64,000 nucleotides of DNA, taken from assembly GCF_019175385.1 (NCBI RefSeq), contig NC_083337.1, positions 167,723,713 through 167,787,712 on the forward strand. The letters run 5' to 3'. A model generated the notes under the pieces. The model did not search any database. It saw only the letters and a program-made list of their open reading frames with translations, and had not been told where the DNA came from. A program made the position numbers and the translations under genes. Positions 44,928 to 57,774 of this stretch are shown here, one piece after another. Numbering within the stretch: the stretch's first letter is position 1; each line of letters begins with the position of its first letter. This DNA comes from Lycium barbarum (taxonomy: Eukaryota > Streptophyta > Magnoliopsida > Solanales > Solanaceae).

Positions 44928-46370
44928 CGAAAGTGGCTCCAAATCTTGATACTTTGCAATTTTGGGGTGCTTGATCGATCAACTTCACTGATGAAACTAT
45001 TGGTCCAGTGTTGGTCGACTCGTTACCTTTGCTTCTGTTCATCCTTATAGCACTATGCTATACATGGGAAAGACGGTTGTTGTCCTCGTCTTGTACTGTC
45101 ATGTTAAGTTATTCTCCTTTAGGGTTTTCCAATGCTATTCAAAATGCTCTTATCATTTTAGACCTTCAATAAGTCCGTATTGTGTCCTTCTCAATTTGAA
45201 GTTAGAAAGATGACAGTTTTGTTTCTGATAGAAATATGGTCGGTCCCTCTACTAAAATCTAACATGAGCTAAGAAAGATATTTAAGGAACATGTTTTTTT
45301 AGAGAAATAATTTCCAGAAGGACCAGATCATTTTAATCAATTAAACGTGAGAAAATTGAAAGAACAACATACCAAGCACACCTATAGGAAAATTTCACTT
45401 CATCAAAGAGTGCTATCACCTTCTATATGGAATAAGAGTATTGTACCAAGATTTTGGTATGATTTTTTTTTTCTTTAGATGTTATATCTCCAAGCGAAGC
45501 AGACTGTGCCCCACAAAATTAACAAAAATTGCACTTACGGAGTTCATCAGCTTCACGTTCTCTCAAGTCTCAACAATTAGTACTCACTTTTACGACATTA
45601 TATCAATGGATGTATAGCATTGTGATCTTCGAGAGCAGTTTCACTGAATTAAATTCCCTGACGTCTGCGCTACATAAAACAAAACTCACAAAAATTGTGT
45701 TACAAATAATAGAAGTAGAAAATAAACATCTGTGAACTCTCACGGAATATACATGTATAGTATCTTTTAGGAATTGTTATCACTTCTATCCTCCATTCAA
45801 ATTTCAGGAATGTTATGCTGAGAATAAAAGCCATAAACATAATAACCATTTGTGTCTTATCCACAAATTTTATTAAATTACTTGGATATTTAGAAAAAAT
45901 TGTGGAAAATTTTGCCGTTTTCAAATAAAAATATATATTTAATCATGAATAAAGAATTAAAATTAAAATTTTAGAAAAACTATCATAAGATCTAAAGCAT
46001 CGTCTTGTTGATACATGATAATTTTTTAATTAATTGTAACTCTATTTTTCGAAAGGTTAAAAAAATCATCAACATTTTTAGTCACAGATATAAAAAGCCT
46101 TCATCAAAAGAGGACATAAATTACGACATGGTTAATTTTAATTATCGTATTTTAGTTTGGTTTTGTAATGGGAAAAACAAAATACTAGATGTTATTACTT
46201 CTCCTTGCCCCTTTAACATAAATCACACATGTCATCTATCTCAACCCTAAAGAAAAGAAAGTTGTATATCTACAATTGACTTCATTTTAGTCCGAAAAGC
46301 TCACAGTAGGGCTGCACTTATTACTGTCCAAATCTATGGCGGTTGTTTGAGGCGGTTGTCAACTACTCCT
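44928..46370. other. intergenic region between EBP1 and BRR2
   Basis: Includes the EBP1 3' untranslated region. No further gene or named repeat seen. Confidence 0.45.
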
Positions 46371-46374
46371 ATTT

Positions 46375-46383
46375 ATATATATT
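46375..46383 (+). promoter_or_regulatory. TATA-like element of BRR2
   Basis: A TATATAT word about 60 bp upstream of the inferred 5'UTR donor at 46443. Motif and position only. Confidence 0.4.
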
Positions 46384-46442
46384 AATCAGTTTTTAGTATT
46401 AACTCTACTTTCTCCCTTGTTGCCTAGTCGGACACGCTTGGG

Positions 46443-47065
46443 GTAAGTTCAATTTTTTATTTTTCATATTCGTCTTTGTTGTTTTTTCGTTTGAATTTGT
46501 ATCTGTGTTTTATAACTGTAGTTCGTACATCTCTCCGGCTAGGCAACCTGATATTCATATTGTCAACTTTTGGATTTGAAGTTGTACTTAGGGTTTAGCT
46601 TTTTGAGCTGACACTAATTTTTTTTTTTTTTGAATTTGTATCTGTGTTTTACAACTGGAGTTGCTGAATCTCTCTGGCTAGGCAAACTGATATTTGCATT
46701 ATCAAACTTAGGGTTTTAACTGTTTGAGCCGTAAGTCCACATTTGTTGTGAAATTTAGGTTTTCTGATATTTGATTGAAAGAACTGTAATTCCGAAATCT
46801 CTCTTGTTAGCAACCTGATATTCACATTGTCATTTTTTGAATTTGTATATTCACTTAGGTTTAGCTGTTTGAGAGGACTAATGAATACATCTATGTGTGC
46901 TTTTATTTTGAATTTGTATCTGTGTTTTCGAACTGTAGTTGCTGAATCTCTCCGGCTAGGCTACCTGATATTTGTATGATCAATTTTTGAATTTGTATAT
47001 CCACTTAGGGTTTAGCTGTTTGAGCTGACTAATTGAATACCTTCATATTTGTTGTGAAATTGTAG
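46443..47065 (+). other. 5'UTR intron of BRR2 made of four tandem repeats
   Basis: Donor 'gtaagt' at 46443, acceptor 'attgtag' ending at 47065, 23 bp before the ATG. The body consists of four diverged copies (starting about 46491, 46631, 46781, 46907) of a 125-150-bp unit. Shared words are 'ttgaatttgtatctgtgttt', 'ctctccggctaggcaacctg', 'gatatt(c/t)(a/g)', '(a)cttagggtttagct' and 'tgagctgac'. Copy 2 also contains 'gttgtgaaatttaggttttc' and 'tgattgaaag', a near-duplicate of the true acceptor and leader. Each unit carries a reversed telo-box (TAGGGTTT) or a decayed form. Confidence 0.8.
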
Positions 47066-47088
47066 GTTTTCTGATTAGTGATTGAAAG

Positions 47089-50000
47089 ATGTCGAATTTG
47101 GGCGGTGGTGCAGAAGCACATGCACGTTTCAAACAGTATGAATACAGAGCAAACTCGAGTCTTGTCCTAACTACTGATTCTCGTCCCCGTGATACTCATG
47201 AACCGTCTGGTGAACCTGAGTCTCTTTATGGAAAAATAGATCCCAAATCATTTGGTGATCGAGCTTACAAGGGTAGACCTCCGGAGTTGGATGAGAAACT
47301 TCAGAAAGCTAGGAAGAAGAAGGAGCGGGAACCACTTGTCTCTGAGCCCACTAGGCAAAGCAAGAAGAGACGACTTCAGGAAGAAAGTGTTCTTACTTCG
47401 AGCGAGGAAGGTGTTTACCAGCCTAAAACAAAGGAAACTAGGGCTGCTTATGAGGCCATGCTCAGCTTGATTCAGCAGCAACTTGGTGGACAGCCCCTCA
47501 ACATTGTGAGTGGGGCAGCTGATGAGATGTTGGCAGTGTTAAAAAATGACAACTTAAAGAACCCTGAGAAGAAAAAGGAAATTGAAAAGCTGTTAAATTC
47601 CATCTCGAGCCAGATGTTTGATCAGTTGGTGTCTATTGGGCGACTCATTACTGACTATCAAGATGGCGGCGATGCATCGGCGTCTGCTGCAGCTGATGGC
47701 GATGAAGCTCTTGATGATGATGTCGGTGTAGCAGTTGAGTTTGAGGAGAATGAAGAAGAAGAAGAAGAGAGTGACCTTGATGTGGTACCTGATGATGAAG
47801 AGGAGGACGATGATGTGATGGAAGCCAGTGGTTCTGGGGCTATGCAGATGGGCAGTGGCATTGATGATGATGAGATGCGGGAGGCGGATGAGGGAATGGC
47901 CTTGAATGTTCAGGACATAGATGCTTATTGGCTTCAAAGAAAGATCTCTCAAGCTTACGAGCAACAGATCGATCCGCAACAAAGCCAAAAGCTTGCTGAA
48001 GAGGTTCTAAAAATTCTTGCTGAAGGCGATGATCGTGAAGTAGAAACAAAGCTGCTGGTGCATCTCCAATTTGATAAGTTCAGCCTCATCAAATATCTTT
48101 TGCGCAATCGGCTAAAGGTAGTATGGTGTACCCGTCTTGCAAGGGCTGAAGATCAAGAGAATAGGAAGAAAATTGAAGAAGAGATGTTGGGGTTGGGGCC
48201 AGATCACGTGGCGATATTAGAGCAGTTGCATGCTACTAGGGCTACTGCAAAAGAGAGGCAGAAGAATCTGGAAAAAAGCATTAGGGAAGAGGCTCGGCGT
48301 CTTAAAGATGAGTCTGGTGTTGATGGTGATGGAGAAAGGAAGGCACTTGTAGATAGAGATCTTGATAATGGTTGGTTAACGGGGCAGCGCCAGTTTCTTG
48401 ATCTTGACAGTCTTGCATTTCAACAAGGCGGTTTGTTGATGGCAAATAAGAAATGTGAGCTTCCAGTGGGGTCTTACAGGAATCATAAGAAGGGGTATGA
48501 GGAAGTTCACGTGCCAGCATTGAAGCCAAAGCCACTCGCCCCTGGCGAAGAGCTTGTGAAGATATCCTCCATTCCAGAGTGGGCTCAACCAGCGTTCAGT
48601 GGGATGACCCAATTGAACAGGGTGCAGAGTAAAGTATATGAGACTGCCCTCTTTTCCCCAGAGAACATTTTGCTCTGTGCTCCAACTGGTGCTGGGAAGA
48701 CCAATGTGGCTGTGCTTACTATACTTCAGCAAATTGCGCTAAACCGCAACGAAGATGATGGAACATTCAACCACAACAACTATAAGATTGTATATGTGGC
48801 ACCCATGAAAGCCCTTGTTGCTGAAGTGGTTGGTAATCTCTCCAGGCGTTTGGAACATTATGGTGTTACGGTGAAAGAGTTGAGTGGTGATCAAACATTA
48901 ACTCGTCAACAGATTGAAGAGACTCAAATTATTGTGACTACCCCAGAGAAGTGGGATATTATAACCAGAAAGTCAGGCGATCGCACATATACACAGCTTG
49001 TTAAACTTCTTATTATTGATGAGATACATCTCCTGCATGACAACCGAGGCCCCGTCTTGGAGAGTATCATTGCGAGAACTATTAGACAGATTGAAACCAC
49101 AAAAGAGCATATTCGGCTTGTTGGATTGTCAGCAACTCTTCCAAATTATGAGGATGTGGCTGTGTTTTTGCGAGTTGATCTGAAGAAAGGACTCTTCCAT
49201 TTTGACAATAGCTATAGGCCTGTACCGTTGGCTCAACAGTATATTGGAATTACTGTCAAGAAGCCACTGCAGAGATTCCAGTTGATGAATGACGTTTGCT
49301 ATGAGAAAGTGATTGGTGTTGCAGGAAAGCATCAGGTGCTTATTTTTGTCCATTCAAGGAAGGAAACATTTAAAACAGCTCGCGCTATACGGGATACTGC
49401 ACTTGCTAATGACACCCTTGGTAAGTTCATGAAGGAGGAAGGTGTAACCCGGGAAATTCTACAGTCTCAAACTGAACTTGTCAAGAGCAATGATCTGAAA
49501 GATCTTTTACCATATGGTTTTGCCATCCATCATGCTGGGATGGTTAGAACCGATCGGCAACTTGTGGAGGATCTTTTTGCTGATGGCCATGTGCAAGTGT
49601 TGGTTTCAACTGCAACTTTAGCATGGGGTGTCAATTTGCCTGCACATACTGTCATTATAAAAGGTACCCAGATATACAATCCTGAAAAAGGAGCATGGAC
49701 TGAACTCAGTCCTCTTGATGTTATGCAAATGCTTGGTCGTGCTGGAAGGCCTCAATATGACACTTATGGTGAAGGAATTATCTTGACTGGCCATAGTGAA
49801 TTACAGTACTATCTATCCCTCATGAATCAGCAGCTCCCGATCGAAAGTCAGTTCATTTCGAAGTTGGCAGATCAACTAAATGCAGAGATTGTCCTTGGGA
49901 CAGTCCTGAATGCAAAAGAGGCCTGCAAGTGGCTCCTATACACTTACCTCTATGTTCGCATGGTACGGAATCCCACACTTTATGGTCTAGCTGCTGATGC

Positions 50001-53000
50001 TCTTAAAACTGATTATGCTTTGGAGGAAAGGCGTGCTGACTTGGTAAGTCTTGTGTATATACCGCTTGCTGATCTTTTTTTCTTTACTTTTCTTTTTGAT
50101 AAAAGTTTCATTAATGAAGTGCCAAGAATGCACTGCAAAATACAAAGAGAAAGATTTACAAAGGTACTATCACTATTTCATCCCCAGAAACCCCAAAAAG
50201 TCAACATACTGTGACAAATTTTCTATCTTGTTGTTTTGAACCAGAAATATAAATTATGAAGACATTTACTTTTAACAAAAGGTATGAGTTTTTTTGGGCC
50301 TTCAAAGCATCTCTTATTCCCCTCATACCAGATTGTCCACGTGATACACAACGGATTGGTTTTCCAGATCTGGTCCCTTCATTTGTCAACTCTCACTGCT
50401 GAGTTTTTTTGGGCCTTCAAAGCATGTCTTATTCCCCTCATACCAGATTGTCCACGTGATACACAAAAGATTGGTTTTCCAGATCTGGTCCCTTCATTTG
50501 TCAACTCTCACTGCTCATTCTTTTTTTTTTTTCTCTTTAAAAAAGTCTGATGTCTTGACATAAATTCATAGCAATGTGGTGGTTCCAGGTTGTAATTATG
50601 CGCCCTAATGGGCTTTGCTTTAGAGGAGAGTTTCTGTCGGTGGTTTTCAGTATGCGTTACTTTATAATTGTGGCTTTTGCTTCAAATGAGAATTTCTGTT
50701 AAATGCATAGTTTAATAATAGTTAAATCGTTGGTAGCTGTCCTTGTTGGTGAGTTGATGCTAATGGAGAGCTAGTTTCAATTAGTTTGAATAGAACAGAG
50801 CAGAGACTAACCTTCAGTAGAATTGTTTCTATGATAATCAATGGCAGTAACATCTAATTCACTTTGAAATTGTAGTTCTATCTTTTTTTTTTTTGGTAAA
50901 GGTAACGTTAAAATTGCTGTTCTATCTTGTAGTGTCTTGTATGATGTTTTGACACAAATTGTATTTTCTATCTTAAGGCTGAAGAGCATCTATGATTTCT
51001 TCAGAGGTTGAAATACTTACTTGCTTGCAGGTTCATTCTGCTGCTATATTGCTGGACAAGAATAACTTGGTCAAGTATGACAGGAAAAGTGGATATTTCC
51101 AGGTGACTGACTTGGGTCGCATCGCTAGTTATTATTATATAACTCATGGGACAATTTCCACGTACAATGAGCATTTGAAGCCTACGATGGGTGATATTGA
51201 ACTTTGTAGGCTTTTCTCTCTTAGTGAGGAATTCAAATATGTAACAGTCAGACAAGATGAGAAAATGGAATTGGCGAAGCTTCTAGATCGTGTTCCTATT
51301 CCTATAAAAGAGAGTCTTGAGGAGCCTAGTGCCAAGATCAATGTTCTATTGCAGGCATATATTTCACGGCTGAAGCTTGAAGGGCTGTCTTTGTCATCCG
51401 ACATGGTTTATATAACTCAGGTATGCTGCGTTGTAGTTACAACCTCTTACTTAGTTATTATTTCTTTTTTCATTCGTTGATTTAGTGTTATCTGATAGCA
51501 AATTATCTAACTTAGTTATTTGCTTTTGCAGAGTGCTGCACGTCTGATGCGAGCCCTTTTTGAGATTGTTCTGAAGAGGGGATGGGCTCAGTTAGCTGAG
51601 AAGGCCTTAAAATGGTGCAAAATGATAGGCAAGAGGATGTGGAGTGTACAGACACCACTTCGCCAATTCCATGGCATACCAAATGAGATCTTGATGAAGT
51701 TGGAGAAGAAAGACTTGGCTTGGGAGCGTTATTATGATCTTTCGTCACAAGAGTTGGGAGAGCTTATCCGGTTCCCAAAGATGGGGAGGACGTTACACAA
51801 GTTTATTCATCAGTTCCCAAAGCTTAACCTCGCAGCACATGTTCAACCAATTACCCGGTCAGTCTTGAGGGTTGAATTGACTATTACACCAGATTTTCAA
51901 TGGGAAGACAAGGTTCATGGTTATGTAGAACCTTTCTGGATAATTGTTGAAGATAATGATGGGGAGTATATTCTTCATCATGAATATTTCATGCTGAAGA
52001 AGCAGTATATTGATGAAGACCATACTTTGAATTTCACGGTCCCAATATATGAGCCATTGCCCCCTCAGTATTTCATTCGCGTCGTCTCTGACAAATGGCT
52101 AGGGTCCCAGACTGTTTTGCCTGTCTCTTTCCGACACCTGATTTTGCCGGAGAAATATCCTCCTCCCACCGAGTTACTAGACTTACAACCTCTGCCAGTT
52201 ACTGCATTGAGGAATCCGGCATATGAAGCACTTTATCAAGATTTCAAGCATTTCAATCCAGTTCAGACTCAGGTTTTCACAGTGTTGTACAATTCAGATG
52301 ACAATGTCTTGGTTGCAGCTCCAACTGGTAGTGGGAAGACCATTTGCGCCGAATTTGCCATATTGAGGAATCATCAGAAAGGACCTGATAGCACCATTCG
52401 TGCTGTGTATATAGCTCCACTAGAGGCTCTTGCCAAAGAGCGGTTCAGTGATTGGAAAAAGAAATTTGGGGACTATCTGGGAATGAGAGTTGTTGAATTA
52501 ACTGGGGAGACAGCAAGTGATCTGAAGCTGTTGGAGAAGGGTCAACTGATTATCAGCACACCTGAGAAATGGGATGCTTTATCTCGTCGCTGGAAACAAC
52601 GTAAGCATGTTCAGCAAGTCAGTCTTTTCATTGTTGATGAATTGCACCTGATTGGTGGTCAAGGTGGCCCAATCCTGGAGGTGATCGTCTCTCGGATGAG
52701 ATATATCTCAAGCCAGGTTGAGAACAAGATCCGCATCGTTGCTTTGTCAACTTCCTTAGCTAATGCCAAGGATTTGGGAGAATGGATTGGGGCTACTTCT
52801 CATGGGCTCTTCAACTTTCCGCCTGGTGTAAGGCCTGTGCCACTGGAAATACACATTCAAGGTGTTGATATTGCTAACTTTGAAGCTAGGATGCAAGCCA
52901 TGACAAAACCCACATATACTGCAATAGTCCAACATGCAAGGAAGGGAAAGCCTGCAATTGTGTATGTTCCCACAAGGAAGCATGCTCGCTTGACTGCTGT

Positions 53001-54720
53001 AGATCTGATGACTTATTCAAGCTTGGACAGCGAAGACACACCTATATTTCTGCTACGATCTGCAGAAGAGCTGGGGCCTTTTGTGGACAGGATCAATGAG
53101 CCTATGCTGCAAGAGACACTCAAGTATGGTGTGGGCTACTTGCATGAGGGGTTGAGTGCCACTGATCAGGATATAGTGAAGACATTGTTTGAAACTGGAT
53201 GGATCCAAGTGTGTGTGATGAATGGTACAATGTGTTGGGGTGTACCGCTATCTGCACATTTGGTGGTGGTCATGGGAACACAGTACTATGATGGTAGGGA
53301 AAATGCGCACACTGATTATCCTGTTACTGATTTGTTGCAGATGATGGGCCATGCCAGTAGACCTCTTGTAGATAACTCTGGGAAGTGTGTTATCCTCTGC
53401 CATGCACCACGCAAGGATTACTACAAGAAGTTCTTGTATGAAGCATTCCCAGTGGAAAGCCATCTGCAACACTATCTCCATGATAATTTGAATGCTGAGG
53501 TTGTCGTTGGAGTTATTCAGAACAAGCAGGATGCTGTTGATTACCTTACATGGACCTTCATGTACAGAAGGCTGACACAGAATCCGAATTACTACAATCT
53601 GCAGGGTGTGAGTCATAGGCATCTGTCTGACCACCTCTCAGAGCTAGTGGAGAATACCATCAGTGACTTGGAGGCAAGCAAGTGTGTCACTGTTGAGGAT
53701 GAATATTTGCTTTCACCTCTGAATCTCGGCATGATAGCGTCATATTATTATATCAGTTACACTACAATAGAACGTTTTAGCTCTTCTGTGACCTCCAAAA
53801 CGAAGTTGAAGGGATTGCTGGAAATATTGGCTTCAGCATCGGAGTTTGAACAGCTGCCGATACGACCAGGTGAAGAGGAGTTGATAAGAAGGTTGATTCA
53901 TCACCTGCGTTTCTCTTTTGAGAATCCGAAATACACAGATCCTCATGTCAAGGCTAATGCTCTTTTACAAGCCCATTTCTCTAGGCAAGTGTTGGGTGGA
54001 AATCTTGCTTCTGATCAGCAAGAGGTGCTTCTTTCTGCTACTAGGCTGCTTCAAGCTATGGTTGATGTTATTTCCAGTAATGGTTGGCTTAGTCTAGCAC
54101 TTCTAACAATGGAGGTGAGCCAGATGGTGACACAGGGAATGTGGGAACGTGACTCGATGCTTCTCCAGCTTCCACACTTCACAAAGGAATTGGCTAAGAA
54201 GTGCCAAGAAAATCCAGGAAAGAGTGTAGAGACAGTGTTTGATTTGGTGGAGTTGGAAGATGACGAGAGGCGTGAGCTCTTGCAAATGTCGGACTTGCAG
54301 CTTCTGGATATTGCCCGGTTCTGTAATCGGTTTCCAAACATTGATTTGACATATGATGTGCTGGACAGTGATAATGTGAGTGCTGGAGACGACGTAAGTG
54401 TGCAGGTAACCCTTGAGCGAGATCTTGAGGGTAGAACGGAAGTTGGACCTGTTTTTGCACCTAGATATCCCAAAGCCAAGGAAGAAGGATGGTGGCTTGT
54501 TGTTGGCGATACAAAGAGCAACCAATTACTGGCCATTAAGAGAGTTGCCCTCCAAAGGAAGTCTAGGGTCAAGCTGGATTTTGCTGCCCCTGCTGAAGCT
54601 GGAAAGAGGAACTACACACTCTATTTCATGTGCGATTCTTATTTGGGTTGTGACCAGGAATATAGCTTTACACTTGATGTTAAAGGGGCAATGGCTGAAG
54701 ATGACAGTGGAAGAGAATGA
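47089..54720 (+). CDS. BRR2: BRR2, U5 snRNP 200-kDa DExH-box RNA helicase
   Basis: Three coding exons, 47089-50043, 51031-51420 and 51532-54720, all phase 0, about 2177 aa, the normal length for plant BRR2. An acidic N-terminal region (residues about 195-260) precedes two helicase cassettes. Cassette 1 (about 500-1000) is canonical: APTGAGKT (about 531), DEIH (about 644), SATLP, and GRAGRPQYD. Cassette 2 (about 1350-1830) keeps APTGSGKT (about 1378) and DELH (about 1484). It has the relaxed motifs STSLAN and GHASRP expected of the ATPase-poor C-terminal cassette. Each cassette is followed by a Sec63-type unit. BRR2 unwinds U4/U6 snRNA to activate the spliceosome in the nucleus. The coding region is intact, with no premature stop. 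Intron 1 contains a tandem duplication. Confidence 0.97.
50285..50514. repeat. recent 115-bp tandem duplication in BRR2 coding intron 1
   Basis: 50285-50399 and 50400-50514 are the same 115 bp (tgagtttttttgggccttca ... ctcactgc) with about three substitutions. The high identity implies a recent event. It lies in the intron 50044-51030 and does not touch the splice sites. Confidence 0.92.
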
Positions 54721-55855
54721 TGTTGTAGCTTTTCTTTTTTGAGAACTTTGCCTATGTGGCTTTCTGTTGTGCTACATCCTTTCTTCTTTTGATAAGCTAG
54801 ACTTTAATGGCAATTCTGCTGCTTTATAGCTTCAGTAAGTGGTTTGAAATTCTGGTGAAATGGTATGACATGTTTATTTGATTATTATTATTGTTTTTCT
54901 CAGTTGGAGGTTTCTCCTTTCTCCCCTCCCCGCTTCTTGATCCGATTCGTATCATCAAAAATATTTCATTCCCCAATCACTGGGCAGGTATGTTGATTTG
55001 ATCTTTGATCCCTGAATAAATCCTGCTGTCTGATGTATGTTAGGGCCTACTTGAACTGTAGATTTTACACTTACGAAGATGATTGGGCATTTGTGGACTC
55101 ACTGAAATTGTAGTGCTTTTTGTAAGAGTGGGAATAAGGTTCAATCGCTGCAAGCATTATTCATCCAGGTTTTCCTTTGCTTACTCGGCAAATGTCGGTC
55201 GTGCCTAGGTTGAATACAGTAATTCTTAATTAATTTTCGTTTTTTAGACTTTGATTCTTTTTGGACCTGTTTTGTATGAATACGAACAAATAATCGAGTT
55301 CTATAGTCCAGTGGTGTGTCTTAATCTGTATTTGCTACAAATTATTGCATACAGACAGGGGAAGGTTGATTGGTGAAGTAGGATACCTTTGAGTTATTTA
55401 TCTATGCACTTTAGTTATTTTTTTTCACTTTTCGAGCAGTTTCTGATTCGTAGTACAAGTTGGAAGAGACAATTGCTTTGTATTTGGTTGATTCTGCACT
55501 AAAGTGTCCCACCGCTTTAATGTTTTCTTGTTGCGTTTACAGAACTTCCTAGCTTTTGCCCTAGCACCGAAACTGGAAATTGAGTTTAATGCTTTGGCAA
55601 ATGCCAATCATGGCTGACGGTTGCAGAAATAAGGCCCTCTGGTTTTGCAGAATATAGTTGGAGTTGGTTATGTGAATCTTCTACTAATATCAATACTGTT
55701 CAATTGATGTTCATATCATTCCAATTCAAAATCCATCTCTTTCCAGGAAGTGGATTTAGCATAGGTGTTTTAACTTGTTATTATCTGTCTCTTGGAATGT
55801 TGTCAATGTGAAGATGAGCTGCTGAAATATTACCAGCATTTGATGCATTTTGTAG
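54721..55855. other. 3' flank of BRR2
   Basis: 3' untranslated region followed by gene-free sequence. Confidence 0.45.
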
Positions 55856-55881
55856 TTGTTCATCTTCTGCCATGAAGATGG

Positions 55882-55954
<73 letters not shown>

Positions 55955-56431
55955 CATCAAGATGAAGAAGATTAAGAAATTCAAGAAAACCACAAGATTG
56001 AAATTCAAGAACAAGAAAGTCCAAGAAGCTCAAGTTTCTAGATTAATTTCTTCAAAGAATGGGAATTCTTATTTCTTGAATACTTTTCTAAATAGGTTTC
56101 TTGTTTCTTGATTTATATTATAGTAAGGATTTAATTTCCTATCATTTGTAGGATCTTTATCCTAGTTCTAATAGAATTCTTGTTTTCTTTATTCTTTTCC
56201 TTGTTGAATAGGTATTTTACTTTTCTTGTTTTTAGCTATTTCCCTTCTAAAGTAGAATAGGGATTTGTAGTCATAAAATAAGAGACCTAGGCCTTTATAA
56301 AGGGTTTTCATGACTTAAATATAGAATTCACGTTTTTAACATAAACCCTAATTTGCAATAAAGCTATTTTCTTTATTTCTCGTTCTTTATCCTTGTTTTT
56401 GTTCTTTCCTTGTTCATCTTCTGCCATGAAG
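55856..56431. mobile_element. insertion bounded by a 22-bp direct repeat
   Basis: The 22 bp at 55856-55877 (ttgttcatcttctgccatga + ag) recur exactly at 56410-56431. Between them lie an (AT)n microsatellite and about 450 bp that end with promoter/terminator-like words (gcctttataaaggg, 'aaaccctaatttgcaataaa'). A long target duplication plus a microsatellite tail at one end suggests a retroposed or filler insertion. An LTR or TRIM fragment is also possible. Confidence 0.5.
55883..55951. repeat. (AT)n microsatellite, about 34 units
   Basis: An uninterrupted run of alternating TA over about 69 bp. Confidence 0.95.
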
Positions 56432-57108
56432 AGTATATTTTATATACTCTAGTAATTCGAAGGCGATACCACTATTTACATTTGCATTTTGGAGGATCTA
56501 ATTTATGTATAAAAAAGCAAAAAGAAAAAACGTTTGTGTTCAAATTGGGTCTCCTTTATTGCAGTAAAAATTTGTTGGCACCCAGTGTTTATATCAAACT
56601 AATAGATGCAAGATATATGTTTTTTCTTACATTCATTATTCGCACTTTTATGTTTTAAATTAATTGCTAATGTTAAATTGGTTTAGTTGTTGTGAACATC
56701 AAACACTAGTAAATAATAATTACGTGTGTCATATTCCATAGTTGATTTGCCATAGTTCGCTCTTGGTTGGTCGTCTATCCATAAAGGCACCTAATCCTCA
56801 GCGTTAATCATATACTAGCCACAAACGAAGGAGCGTATACTTAATAAATTACTGACTTCAAATTTAAATTACAAAATTTACTTCATCTAGAATTTTACTA
56901 CTACTATTAACAAAAAAAAAGACAACCCGATATACTAAGCTCTCGCTATGAGCGAATTTCGGGGAAGGACCGAATCAAAAGAGTGCATTATAGGCAGTCT
57001 TACTCTGCATTTCTAAAATTTTACTACTACTAATAACACAACCAAAAAAATGTCCATCAAATTGCTAGGAGAAAAAATTGAACAACCGGAAAAGAAAGGA
57101 AACTATTA
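56432..57108. other. gene-free stretch with a SINE-like scrap
   Basis: No gene. At about 56937-57010 the words 'ctctcgctatgagcgaattt', 'cggggaaggaccgaa' and 'ggcagtcttactctgcattt' resemble a plant-wide Au-type SINE piece; diverged and partial. Confidence 0.4.
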
Positions 57109-57343
57109 GGGGTCGCTTGGTACGTGGATAAGGGGAGATCTCAGGATTAAGCTTGAGATAAAATTTATACGATGTTTGGTTAACCGTCAATCATACACAG
57201 TACAGATTTTATCCAAGCTTAATCTTGGATCTCACTTTATTCCATCAAACTTGAAAATATTTTATCCCCTCCCAAGTGAAATAGCGGTTATAATCTCTGG
57301 ACCATAAATTCAAAATATTTTAATCCGCAAACCAAACGACCAC
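57109..57343. mobile_element. MITE with GGTCG(C/T)TTGGT inverted ends
   Basis: About 235 bp; left end 'ggggtcgcttggtacgtgga', right-end inverse 'ccgcaaaccaaacgacc'. A partial internal inverted repeat pairs 'ggattaagcttgagataaaa' (57143) with 'ttttatccaagcttaatctt' (57208). Confidence 0.7.
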
Positions 57344-57356
57344 TTAGTTTTTCTAA

Positions 57357-57570
57357 GTAGGCGTTTGGCCATAGATACCAAAAACAAATTCACATTTTTT
57401 GAAGTTGGAGTTGTGTTTGACCATAGTTTTTGAAATTGTAGTTTTTGGTGAAATGTAATTGTAAAAAAGTGATTTCTTTTTTAAAAATAAATTTTTTAAA
57501 TTTTTGATATTTCGAAATACAACTACTTGAAGTTGTATTCCGATTATTTATACGGCCAAACGGCACCTAA
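57357..57570. mobile_element. MITE, 'gtttggccat' family, in the RANBP1 promoter region
   Basis: Left end 'gtaggcgtttggccatagat', right end 'tacggccaaacggcacctaa' as an imperfect inverse. It ends about 125 bp before the RANBP1 TATA box. Confidence 0.55.
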
Positions 57571-57695
57571 ATTAGGGTTACCGACTCAAAAAAGAAAAAA
57601 GAAAAAAAAAAGATTATTTGCAGGCTGCTCGGTGCGTAAGCCTAACGCTTTATGCGCTGTCGCCAACACACTATACAAATCCCCTCCAAAACTCT

Positions 57696-57703
57696 TATAT
57701 AAA
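57696..57703 (+). promoter_or_regulatory. TATA box of RANBP1
   Basis: TATATAAA about 75 bp upstream of the ATG at 57775. Confidence 0.65.
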
Positions 57704-57774
57704 CCTTTCTTCCAACTTGTCTCTGTTCCTTTCACTCTCTACAAAAACCTACACAGCAATCTAAACCTTTAACA

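Noticed and set aside
47658..47861. Ser-rich minus-strand open frame opposite the BRR2 acidic region
   Set aside because: It is the antisense of Glu/Asp codons, not a gene.
50044..50214. Extension of the BRR2 coding region past 50043
   Set aside because: A clear donor (gtaagt) lies at 50044, the following residues do not match BRR2, and splicing to 51031 restores the family sequence.
55872..56111. Open frames of Tyr-Ile repeats on both strands
   Set aside because: They are produced by the (AT)n microsatellite and have no protein character.
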